Shown here: positions 33,896 to 44,210 of the stretch, piece by piece
How the letters are laid out: every line of letters starts with the position of its first letter
Numbering within the stretch: the stretch's first letter is position 1
Assembly (NCBI RefSeq): GCF_030253575.1
Contig: NC_080566.1
Span: 29,060,001 to 29,124,000 of the forward strand
Direction: 5' to 3'
From: Rhododendron vialii
Lineage: Eukaryota > Streptophyta > Magnoliopsida > Ericales > Ericaceae
Length of the DNA: 64,000 nucleotides
Program-made: the position numbers and the translations under genes
Notes under the pieces: model-generated
Told to the model about the DNA's origin: nothing
The model's input: the letters and a program-made list of their open reading frames with translations, nothing else
Database searches by the model: none

Positions 33896-34119
33896 GGATT
33901 TTCGAGTTGGTGTTGTGCAGTAAGGTGCACAACAACGTGTTGCGCACCTCCGAGCTGTCGGATCGTGCATTCGACAGCTCGGATCTCATCTCGACAATCA
34001 ACGATCGAGAGGCGTTCATTACCGATATGAGATTTGAGCCGTCGAATGCACTATCTAACGGCTCGAAGGTGCACAACACAGTGTTACGCACACAACTGCA
34101 CAATACCATCCCTCAATTC
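33896..34119. mobile_element. Second fold-back element sharing the same 9-bp target
   Basis: Bounded by GTAAGGGAC at 33887-33895 and 34120-34128. Its halves are imperfect inverted copies: GTGCACAACAACGTGTTGCG, GAGCTGTCGGATCGTGCATT and GACAGCTCGGATCTCAT on the left correspond to complements on the right. 224 bp, GC-richer than its flanks. Confidence 0.75.
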
Positions 34120-34209
34120 GTAAGGGACAAGGTATCTTCTTGGAAGAATTTTGGTAGAAGTTGTGAAAATCTAGCTCTTTGTAGAGCTTGGAATATTTTA
34201 AAGGAGGAC

Positions 34210-34493
34210 AATGCTATGGTGTCCCCTGCCCAAAAGGGGACACCGGTTATAAACAGTATAACAAATCACAAAATGGCATAACATGTGTTATGCCATTGTG
34301 TGGATCAATTTTTAAAATGGCATAACCATTTTTATTATTATTATATTAGGTCATAACACTTTTTCAAAAATGGCATAACATAACCACTCGAAAGCATAAC
34401 ATTTTTAAAAAATGGCATAACATAATAGGCATAACATTAAACTTTTGAGAGGCATAACCGGTGTCCCTTTTGGGTAGGGGACACCATAGCATT
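34210..34493. mobile_element. MITE with 40-bp ends and GGCATAACA motifs
   Basis: The left end AATGCTATGGTGTCCCCTGC, continuing CCAAAAGGGGACACCGGTTA, is mirrored at the right with two differences. The ends themselves contain GGTGTCCC/GGGACACC palindromes. The interior is built from about ten GGCATAACA-like units in both orientations. No target duplication resolved. Confidence 0.75.
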
Positions 34494-35630
34494 TGTTGGT
34501 TGTTTTCTCTGGGGTTTGCCCATTGTGATAATTTTTTGTATTCCATGCTTTTTTTTGGTAATAACTAATTTAGTTTATTTGCTTTAAAAAAAGTTGACAA
34601 AATGTTTGGAATCAAATATGAATAATCTCTTATTTAACTTTCTAGTTTATTTGACTAAAAAAGGAGATCAGATTGTTTTAACTTTCAATTTCTAGTTTTT
34701 TTTAAAGCTTATATGAAGTTATAAAAATACGTTTTTCCTTAAAACACTTAATTCAAGTGTGTTTCTATAAAATGATTAAGGTTTCTAAAGACATTTACTT
34801 TATAATAAATTATTCTACAACTTGTTTAACAAATAATAGTCTGAACTTTTTATTTTAGCTTATACATGCTACACTAAATACATCTCCTTAAGTAACTAAT
34901 CAAAATAGGCATAATCTATCAATATAAATTAGAAGTGCTAACAAACAGAGCCAAAACTTAGTGGGTTGTTAACTTTCACATAATCATTATGTTCCATATT
35001 ATTATAGAGGACCAAAAAGATAGCCCAGAGCCCTTTGGCTCATCGGCATTAATATTGCATGTAGATGCCATGAGATAGGTAGTCAGGAGGTCAACTTATT
35101 TTTCATTGTGCTAAATATGTAATTACTCTAATAATTGACTTTCGTTGATAAGATATAATAAGATTAAAGGACCATGAATATAGAGGGGAAAATTAACATG
35201 TATCTTTCACACATTTTATCCCATCACTTCTCTCTAGTCTCTAGTACTAATCCCACTCCACCCAAATGGACCATGAAAAGACATATATACACACGATGCT
35301 CCACGAATAATTTCTACCTTTTGTACTCTCTTCAATTATACGATTTAATTGGTATTAGTATCTCTTTAATTATTCTTATATTTTAGATTGATATAATATT
35401 GGTCCCAGCATAAATAAAAAAAAAATTAAGATTATGAGAGATTATTCAGTGTTGTGAGCCCTACTCACATAGTGCCTCAAGCCCGTTTTTCTAACAGGGT
35501 GAGTTTTTTTTTCATAAAAAGCCCATCTATAGGGAGTTTTAGTTGATTTATATATGAGGACAATCATCTATCCCAGCCCGAGGCAACATGTTGTAGTGTA
35601 AATCGCATTGAGTAATTTTTCTAGATCCGG
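34494..35630. other. Intergenic, AT-rich
   Basis: No open frame with a recognisable product. No transposon ends recognised. Confidence 0.5.
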
Positions 35631-36160
35631 TGGGCAGGGATAGAATCAAGGATGTCGTTTAGTGGGGGCACCTTGTTAATCATAATAGAAAAAATTTATT
35701 ATTTTAGTTAACCCTAATAAAATTGTACACAATTAAGGCATGGATTACAAAATACAAAAATATTTAACACATACTTTCACTTAAATTACATAAAAATGAG
35801 TACAAAATCTCAGACAATTTGTAGACTACGTTTTACATGAACATCGACAAGTTTTAGAATGGTCGATATAGTTTTATTAATGAACATTATTTGAAAATAT
35901 TGCTCTTAAACGGTTAAAAATAAGTATAATTATGAAAGAATCGATTCAAATAGACAAATAATTCAAAAACCAACAAGTATAAATGCACCATATAACGAAA
36001 TTAAAACATTAAACTAATTCTATATATACATTTTCAAGATATATGCAAGTAAGTATGTGTAATAGCACAATTAATTTTAAAATTATACTTAATATACAAA
36101 AACATAATAAAATTATTTTAGTTTCGAATCGGAACACGTGCCCATGTCCATCCGTCCTGG
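35631..36160. mobile_element. Possible relative of the 1341-1722 element
   Basis: The left GGGCAGGGATAGAATCAAGG and the right CCCATGTCCATCCGTCCTGG resemble the ends of the element at 1341-1722. The interior is AT-rich. Weak evidence. Confidence 0.35.
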
Positions 36161-37051
36161 CCGGTGGGGATAGAAGAAAAAACATGCAAAGGAAAAGGTT
36201 GGCTATACGGCTATACCGCTATGTGGGCCGCCATGGAATTTATTTTATTTTAAATGCAAACCACACAAAATGCCAAAAGCCAATTTGTTATCCCCTCATT
36301 TGTGCCTATCCAGACCTCTCTGCCGCCTTCCTCGATGACTCAGCCTAAAAATCTTTCATTTCTAAAATTTCAGGTAACTTCACTTTTACTGGAGTAAATA
36401 ATAGTAGTAAGGAAAAAGAGTTGGTAAAATAATTGAAGGGGTTTACCAAAAAATAATTGAAGGGAAAATGATAAATGGAATACGTCTTACACCCCGGTAC
36501 TTATGATTGTGTCACTTTGGTAATCTGTATTCTTAAATAAATCAATCTAAACCCTCACTTGAAAGTGGCTTGTCACTGTCCAGCTTTTGTTAGGAAACTG
36601 GTGAAAAAAGTGATGGAAATTGGTGGGATGAGTTCGAGTTGTATATCTATGGTGATAGACTGACTATTAATTAAATCCACCGTTCAGCTAAGATTTTTAT
36701 TTTTTAAATATTTATTTCTTATTTTACTATATAGGTCATTCTCTCACAATACATCATCTTTAATTCGAAAAATAAATACTAATTTGTGTTAGTAGAACAC
36801 ACCCTAAGTCTAAATAATCCATTTATCATATATAGCAAAACTTCTTCTTCTTTTTTTACTTATATAATGTGGCCATTTGTGCCTACTTCATGGTTTGAGG
36901 TGGCTTTCCTTGTAGAATCTCCTCTACTACCATATTTTTTGTTGGCCCTTTGTTCGACCTCGTTGTTGGTTTACTTTTCGCAGTAAGTGTTATTGAGTCT
37001 CCTAGTACATGTGTTCATGTCTAAATTTTGATAATTTTGATTCATTCATGT
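36161..37051. other. Intergenic
   Basis: A 20-bp echo (GGGGTTTACCAAAAAATAATTG) and low-complexity sequence. No gene or element recognised. Confidence 0.45.
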
Positions 37052-37237
37052 ATCTCATGATAAAATCTTTCTTTTTTTTGGTAAGCAAAAGATTGAACCA
37101 ATTCTCAATTTGTGCGTGTCATCCTTGCGCAGAGACCATGTTAATTTTCTCTGTATCGTTCCAATTTAATCGGATGTCCTCGAAGGGACAATGCTATTAT
37201 GCCATTACATATAGTAAAATCTCATGATAAAATCTTT
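37052..37237 (-). mobile_element. U6-containing retroinsertion with 19-bp target duplication
   Basis: ATCTCATGATAAAATCTTT is repeated exactly at 37052-37070 and 37219-37237. Between them (minus strand) are about 29 bases of leader, a U6-like RNA sequence, GCTTACC and a short A run. Target duplication plus 3' A-run indicates LINE-type reverse transcription and insertion. Confidence 0.75.
37087..37189 (-). pseudogene. U6 snRNA retro-pseudogene
   Basis: The minus strand starts GTCCCTTCGAGGACATCCG and continues through ATTGGAACGATACAGAGAA and CTGCGCAAGGATGACACGCA to a final CAATCTTTT, about 103 nt, the length of plant U6. It differs from the conserved sequence mainly by transitions. GATTAGCATGG reads AATTAACATGG, so the catalytic AGC triad is AAC, and GGCCCCTGC reads GGTCTCTGC. 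The 5' stem-loop and ACAGAGA box remain. No upstream sequence element TCCCACATCG is seen within about 120 bases, and only a weak TATATG is present. With the target duplication, this is a dead copy. Confidence 0.85.
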
Positions 37238-37495
37238 GTATGGTCTTCAGGCTTTTTGGAACGAAATTGCCTCTTATTCTAAGAAAGACGGTGCAAAGTG
37301 TCACCAAAATGTAAAGTGTAACTTGTGATAAACGTCTTCCTAGTTTTGAGAAATCGTATAAACTCACCTAATATTTCCCTAAAAAAAGGACTTTTCCTAA
37401 TGATTGTTTTTGAAGTGTATAAAGAGAATAAGATGCAAAAATTCCTCACACTAATTTTCCGCCCCTTTTTGACCTCATACTTTTCCAACTCTGTT

Positions 37496-38005
37496 CCTCC
37501 CCCTAACAAATCACCCAACTTCAAGCCCAGGTTTTTTTTTTCCATCAATGACGAGAGTTATATAGGTCAACTTATATGTACCTGAACTGTTCTCTTTCCG
37601 GTTTGGGGAAAGACAGTTTAACTTGTTTTAAAAGTCCAAACCTCTATGAGTGGCCCAAACTGTGAAGTCAAAAGAAATTGAGAAAATTACACTTCAAACC
37701 CCATCCAATTATTTTTCTCCATCTCACCCAACAATTCCATCCCTCCCCCTAACAAATCACCCAACTTCAAGCCGGTTTTTTTTAAAATTTTTTTTTTTTC
37801 CGTCGATGATGAGAATTATATAGGTCAACTTATACGTACCTGAACTATTCTCTTCCCGGTTCGGGGAAAGACAGTTTAACTTGTTTTAAAGGTGCAAAAC
37901 TCTATGATTGGTCCAAACTATGAAGTCAAAAGAAATTGAGAAAATAACACTTCAAACCCCATCCAATTATCTTTCACCATCTCACCCAACAAAACCATCC
38001 CTCTT
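37496..38005 (+). promoter_or_regulatory. Tandemly duplicated promoter block of the trihelix gene
   Basis: About 246 bp at 37496-37741 is repeated at 37742-38005. Shared landmarks: CCCTAACAAATCACCCAACT, TATATAGGTCAACTTATA, GGGGAAAGACAGTTTAACTT, GAAGTCAAAAGAAATTGAGA and CTTCAAACCCCATCCAATTA. The block ends about 280 bp before the start codon, so it lies in the proximal promoter/leader. The regulatory role is inferred. Confidence 0.8.
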
Positions 38006-38283
38006 GACCCCACCTGATCACAAACCCTCATCTTTACCCCTCCCCTCAACAAAAACCCTAATTCACCACCCCTTTTAGTTACTTAACCCATTAAAATAAG
38101 TGGGTAGGGAGAGAAAGAGAAAAAAAAATCTAGTAAATCCCTCCCCCAAAAAACCCAATTTACCATTACAACACTTCTTCACAAAAACCAAGATATTTAA
38201 CGTTCATTTCTTAAAATTACATTATTTATTATTGTTTTTTCTCCTCTCTTCAGCTGTAATAATAATTTCCTCTAGCTGTACTG

Positions 38284-41200
38284 ATGCTTGAGGCTTCTGG
38301 GTTGTTTCAAAATTCTGCCGCTGCCGCCGTGAATAATGAGGAGAACGGTGGTGGGGTGCCGGCAGCTACCGGTGGATTTGGGGAGGAGGGAGGTAGAGGG
38401 GAAGAAGGTTACCGGAATTTCGCCGGTAACCGGTGGCCTCGAGATGAGACTTTGGCTTTGTTGAAGATAAGGTCTGATATGGACGCTATATTTCGTGACT
38501 CGAATCTCAAAGCTCCTCTTTGGGATGAGGTTTCCAGGTATGCGATTTTCAGCTTATTTCCTTTCATTTTTTTCCTTAAATTTGTGGAGAGAGATTAGAA
38601 GAAATGATTGACGTAACGGGATTTTGGAGCTCCGATATCGATCCAGATAGTGCCCAATTTCGCAGATAATATGATAGTATGACCGATACCGGTACTTGTC
38701 GCAATACTCTACTTTAAAACCCTGTATATTAGGTAGGAGTACAAATATTAGAAGCCCCTCAATAATTTGATGGAACTTTTTTTTTTGTTTTTGTTTTTTG
38801 GAGATACGAAATTCATATCTTTTTTGTGCAGCTAAATTCCCCTCTCTCTCTCTCTTTTTTTTATGGTTAAATTACCTTGTTTTGAAGATGAAGTTTTACG
38901 AGTTTCACTTGGAATTCTCATTTCGTTGGTCTAATTGGAATTGTAGTAATTAGTTCTCTTCAATCTTTTTGTTGTTTTGGAGTAAAATTCATAGATTTAT
39001 TGTGCAGCTAAATTCCCAATTCAATGAGAATATATTTTATTTTCCCAGAAATATAGATTGCCTGGTTGATTCCGTTCATGGGTTCTACTTGTTTTTCTTA
39101 TTTATTTGGTCTGTTGAATTTCTAGTAGTTATTGCTGTCCGGATTGATAATGGGTCTCATTATTTAATATTTCGTGTGTTGGTTTCATTTCTTGTTTTCT
39201 TTATTTTATGGTGGTAGTTTTCGTAAGCATGTTTCTTGTTTTCTTAAGTGAAGCTGAAAATGGAAACGGAATAAGACAGAAAATGTTAAATCGCCATTCC
39301 TGGGATAAAAAATTCAGAGATAAAACATGACGTCTTTTTGTTAAGTTTCATGGGCTTTACTTGTTTTCCTCATTTTTTTTTTTTTTGGTTTATTTGGATT
39401 TTAAGTAGTTATAATTGTCCAGATCTATGATACCTAACACGGATTATTCCGGTATGAGGAACGAAAACAAGATTGCGGTACGAGACGTGCCCTAGATTCT
39501 GTTATTGTGGAAGTAGACATCCTCGGATTACAATATCAGAATGTGCTTATTTTAGGAGAGAAACATCCAATAAGTGGAGTATTTTTTTGAAAATATTGAT
39601 ATAAAACTCATTTCGAGAAGATTTTGACATTTTCTTTTCCAGTTGCCCTACTATAGCTCCATCTTATTGATTCGTTACATTTTATTTCCTCTTTATGGCA
39701 AAATTATTTAAGGGTATACCAGGTGAAAAACCTTGAGATCACTTTGGATTGTTAAATTCAGCATTTTTTAATGTAAGCGTTCCGTATTTCAGAAGGTGCG
39801 TTCGGAAACTTAATTCACTAGGTATTAGCAAGTAGCAAGTTCTGGTAACACAGGTTCAGATTCAAATGGTTCTCAACTAACTTGTGCTCTTTTCGTTCTC
39901 TTCTTCAATACTTTGGAGACATCTCCATTCTTGTTTTCTATAGTGATTATTGCAGTTACAATATGCGTATGCATATTTGTTGAACTATGTTGTGTAGCCG
40001 TGTTTTGTATTCACTTAGAATTCATACATGCTGAAGTTAAAGTTGGATTTGGGCAGAAATTTGAAGTTCTTATATGAAACTCTTGTTATCAGGAAATTAG
40101 CTGAGCTTGGGTACCACAGAAATGCCAAGAAATGCAAAGAGAAGTTTGAAAACATCTACAAGTATCACAAAAGAACCAAAGAATGCCGATCCAGCCGACA
40201 AAACAGCAAAAACTACAGATTTTTTGAGCAATTAGAGATTCTTGATAACAATTCTTCACTTCCATCACCTTCCCCAAACCAAATCCAACATCCCATGAAT
40301 GAAACAACTATGGCAATGACTGGAATGACAATAAAACCCTCGAGTTGTACTCAGGATTTTACAACCCCTAGGTCAATCCCAAATTCCAGTGCAGAGTTCT
40401 TGATGTCTTCTTCTACATCAACAAATTCCTCGTCGGGGAAAGAATCTGAAGGCAGTGGAAAGAGGAAGAGGAAATTGGGGGAGTACTTTGAGGGACTAAT
40501 GAGGGAAGTGTTGGAAAAGCAAGAGAATTTGCAAAACAAGTTCATAGAGGCACTAGAGAAGTGTGAGAAGGATAGGATAGAGAGAGAAGAAGCTTGGAAA
40601 ATGCAGGAATTGGAAAGGAAAAAAAGAGAGCATGAGATTTTGGCACAAGAGAGAGCTATTTCTGCGGCAAAAGATGCAGCTGTGATTGCTTTCTTGCAAA
40701 AGATTTCTGGTCCAGGGAATCCAGTTCAATTTCCAGAAATCCCAATACCGATTCCAACACAAATTTCAACTCCAACTCAACCTCCAAATCCAAATCCAAT
40801 TCCAATTCCAACTCAGAAAGTTACTGACAAAAAAGACAATGGCATTGCTCTTAGCTCTTCGCGGTGGCCTAAAGCCGAAGTGGAAGCTTTGATTAGGATA
40901 AGAGCTGATCTTGATATGCAATATCAAGACAATGGGCCAAAGGGGCCTCTGTGGGAAGAAATTTCATCTTCGATGAAGAAAATCGGTTACAACCGGAGTG
41001 CGAAGAGGTGTAAAGAGAAGTGGGAAAATATAAACAAGTACTTCAGGAGGGTCAAAGAGAGCAACAAGAAAAGGCCTGAAGATTCAAAGACTTGTCCTTA
41101 TTTTCAAATGCTTGAGTCTCTATATGAAAGGAAGTCTAAGAAGGTTGTTGCTAATCCTGATAATCCAGGTATTAAGGTAAACCCTGAGGACATTTTAATG

Positions 41201-41371
41201 CAAATGATGGGCCAATCACAGCAGAAAAGGAATGAAACAGGATCAGCAGGAGGTGGAAGTGAAGATGCTGATCAAAATGGAGAAGATGAGGATGAAGATG
41301 ATGATGATGAAAATGGAGATAATTATCAAATTGTTGCTAATAATCCTTGCGCAGTGACAAGCATGGAGTGA
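38284..41371 (+). CDS. GT-2-type trihelix transcription factor, two DNA-binding domains
   Basis: Nuclear DNA-binding protein of the plant GT-2/GTL1/DF1 clade, binding GT elements. Exons 38284-38537 and 40093-41371 (AG|GTATGC donor, TTATCAG|G acceptor, phase 2) encode 510 residues. The N-terminal trihelix spans about residues 49-135: NRWPRDETLALLKIRSDMD, APLWDEVS, then KKCKEKFENIYKYHKRTKE, with the W-W-F pattern of the first domain. KRKRK near 208-212 is a likely nuclear signal. A coiled-coil-like segment spans about 213-278, followed by a proline-rich linker. The second trihelix (about 340-435) has SSRWPKAEVEALIRIRADLD, GPLWEEIS and KRCKEKWENINKYFRRVKE, with W343, W372 and W395. The tail is acidic (about 480-492). 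The 1.55-kb intron interrupts the first domain at the usual place. Exact orthologue not determined. Confidence 0.95.
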
Positions 41372-42389
41372 GGAGACAAGATAGAGAAAGCTTTTCATCA
41401 TCAATACTTGAAGTGGGTATGCATCATTTTGAGAGGTGGGGCAGAGTTAGTCCAGTGGCTGTCCCTTGGAAAGTGATTAAGGTGGGGTTAAGAGTACTTT
41501 CACTTTAAATAATGGGTGCAGTACTTTTTGCGAAGTGGCAAAGTTTCTGGGCAATATTGCAGTATATATTCATCAGGTATCATCATTTTAGGGTTCGTAT
41601 TCTCTGCAATCCAAGTTCTGAACTGGATGGGACGGTTCAAATATGGACTATACACTAGCATGATTCAATGGTTTGGACTTGGATTTGGAGAGGATCCAAT
41701 TCCATCATTTTAATGGGAAAATTGTATAAAGAGAGTAAGAATAATACGGTTGGGGTGATGTAATATACTCCTTTTGACAGTCCATCCCTGGAAAACCCCC
41801 CGTGTGTAAAATTAATAAAAGAAGTTGGTTGTGTGTGTTTGTTTGCTTATTAATAAAACGTTAGCATCATTAGTAATTATTGTGCAATGAGGGACGGGGC
41901 TGTCAGCAATGTTCAATCTCACCGTTAGTTTCTGCAATCAATGGTCTAGATTTTAAAAAAACTCCTCCACCTTGAAAAGTTCTTTTTAAAATTCAGATCG
42001 TCTAAAATACTTTTGAATGGTAAGATTGAGTGCTGCTGAATGCTCAGGGACATCAGCCCCCCAAGTCCTACAATGAGTGGGTTTTGCATAGTTCTTCCAT
42101 CAGATGAAATCCACAGTTTGATGATCAAAATGAAATTTCACAGTTTTGTTTATAAAGCTCGGTTCGTTTACCATCCTAGGTAAAGGAAATGATGTAATTG
42201 GATCCGTTTTCAATGTTACGAGTTTCGAATTAACTTCCTCTAACCACAATATTAGCCTTTTCAGGCACGGTGACATGGTCATGGGTCTATAATCATTCTA
42301 GAGAACATTACAACACAAAACATTGAAAATGGAATCTGGAAGAGGTGCTAACTATCTACTAGCTTAGCAGTGTGGTTTCTCCCAACATA
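41372..42389. other. Downstream flank of the trihelix gene
   Basis: Probable 3' UTR up to about 41880 (AATAAAA-like signals near 41813 and 41852), then intergenic sequence. No other gene recognised. Confidence 0.5.
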
Positions 42390-42402
42390 AATTGCTGAAT
42401 TG

Positions 42403-42656
42403 GTTTCTCCAAACTTAAATTGCTGAAAACATCACAGGGTCGTGGGTTCGAATCCTGCTTGTGGGTAGTAGTCCTGTGAATCAGAGGTTGTGTGGAGGGC
42501 CATTGGTTTGCTCTAGTAGGCTTGCTGTCCCAGGCAAGAGCTATGTCTCAAACCGAACATTCCATAATGAAAAGAAATCCCTTTAGCAATGTCCAAGGGA
42601 GTTTGCTATGCTGATTATCTTTTCCCATCCTTTCAAGTAACCAAAAAAAAAAAAAA
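42403..42656 (+). mobile_element. tRNA-derived SINE with 13-bp target duplication
   Basis: A pol III B-box-like GTGGGTTCGAATCCTG lies at about 42442-42457. A poly(A) run ends the unit (42643-42658). AATTGCTGAATTG is repeated exactly at 42390-42402 and 42657-42669. The A box is not convincing, so the head may be shortened. Lies 140 bp from the copia element. Confidence 0.65.
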
Positions 42657-42807
42657 AATTGCTGAATTGAGTTGGAAAGGCTTTCGAGTACTGAATAGTT
42701 GAATAGACGTTTGCAAATTTATTTAATACACCAACTTCACATTGTTAAGGTATGCATGTCATGCATTCCCTTTGAATGTTCGATTTGGTTTAATTTTACA
42801 GGTGATT

Positions 42808-43170
42808 TGTTAGGATCGAAACACACACGCACACGATTCACGAGACAGTAAAGAAATCGACACAGAAATATACGAGATTCCCCAAAGCCGGATATGTTCA
42901 CGAGAGTGAGAAAACAGTCTTTTATTGATGATCGTAGTACATAGGGTTTTACAATAGAGTAATACCTCCTCTATTCTTACCCTCATAACATCGTACCATA
43001 CCAACCACCCCCCCCCCCCCCCCCCCAAATTACGGAATGCCTAGGCTTTCGGTCCAGTCTAGTTTGGATCCACGATGGGTTCCATTTCGCTTCGCTCCAC
43101 TACGCTTGCAACTGGCCCTTATTGTAGAACTTTTCGACACCTCTCATGTATGAGCCACAAAGTCCTAACA
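42808..43170 (-). repeat. Copia 3' LTR
   Basis: Left LTR by coordinate; TG...CA ends, preceded on the minus strand by the purine-rich CCAAGGTGGAGAT (43183-43171). It contains an expanded C19 run at 43008-43026 where the other LTR has C6. Confidence 0.9.
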
Positions 43171-43232
43171 ATCTCCACCTTGGTGAATATACCCGCCCCT
43201 TCAGAAGATAACCACCACTTCCATCCAATCAA

Positions 43233-43241
43233 TTTTTTTTT

Positions 43242-43272
<31 letters not shown>

Positions 43273-43274
43273 GG
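43233..43274. repeat. T19/G23 homopolymer pair
   Basis: Nineteen T directly followed by 23 G, at the junction between copia 3' sequence and the inserted LTR-like segment. It may be a real insertion scar or an assembly/sequencing artefact. Confidence 0.8.
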
Positions 43275-43275
43275 A

Positions 43276-44198
43276 TGTCTTTGATTGTCTAGCACTTGGA
43301 GACATTAACCAAATCAAAGCAATGTGTAGGGAGGTATTTCTGAACAGGCAGAAATAAGGCCCGAACAGGTGGTACGTGGGACCATGGTATAAATACGATG
43401 GGGACAGTCGCCGAGCAGGACGATGGTCGGCAATGTGAACCGGTGACATGAGAAGTCATTGGTCCAGGAAGGTTGTACGGGGTCTTGGTCCAGTAAACAT
43501 GAGACGTTATTGGACTAAAAGACTAAAAAGGAACAGTGACATATGAAGTCACTGGTCCAGGTAGTTTGTTCAGCAAAAGGGCTTAACATGAGGAGAGCTC
43601 CTAAGAAGACATTGGTCCAAGTAGTTGATAAAGGACCAGTTACATATGAAGTGACTGGTCTAGGTAGTCAGTTCGGTGATGAGATAGTCGAATAAGGAAA
43701 TAACTCCAATCAAGTGTTGGAGCATAAGGAATACTCTAGGAAGTTCCAGGACAGTGGTGTTCCGTAAAGAAATGAGATCCCGAGAGTATATAATCCAGGA
43801 AAGATACCCAACGGAAATGAGATGTTCGGCCAGTTATAGAAAAGAGTCCTAAAAGGACTAAGGTAATGAACTAATAAAGGAACGAGAATCCAAGATATCC
43901 TGGGTTTCCTATACGAGATAGGAATCCTAGGGCGACAGGGATGCTTGGGCAGCCAGCATCTATGAATCTATAAATACGAGGTAAACCTAGAGGTAAAAGG
44001 TACGCAATACGCAACACTTTGCATTATACGAGTTTCCTACGGATAATTAGGGTTTATTGCTAGTACGTGATACTAACTTAGGCATCGAAGGGCCTTTGCC
44101 ACGAGAGGCAAAGGTGTGCTCACCCCTTATCTGTTTTGTAGATTAGGTTCCCGACGACGTGCTAAGGTTTCGGTGAAAAGGCACGTGAAGCCGTTACA
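43276..44198 (+). mobile_element. Solo LTR-like insertion (gypsy type) inside the copia element
   Basis: Non-coding block separating copia RNase H sequence from the copia polypurine tract. It has a TATA box TATAAATAC at 43969-43977 and a downstream region typical of plant gypsy LTR ends. It also has internal repeats of the form GACATATGAAGTCACTGGTC (four variants, 43440-43670). It starts near TGTCTTTG and ends near TTACA. Edges and target duplication are uncertain. Confidence 0.55.
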
Positions 44199-44210
44199 CT
44201 CTTGTACTGT

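Noticed and set aside
37087..37189. A functional U6 snRNA gene
   Set aside because: The AGC triad and neighbouring conserved bases are changed, no upstream sequence element is seen, and target duplication plus A run show retroposition.
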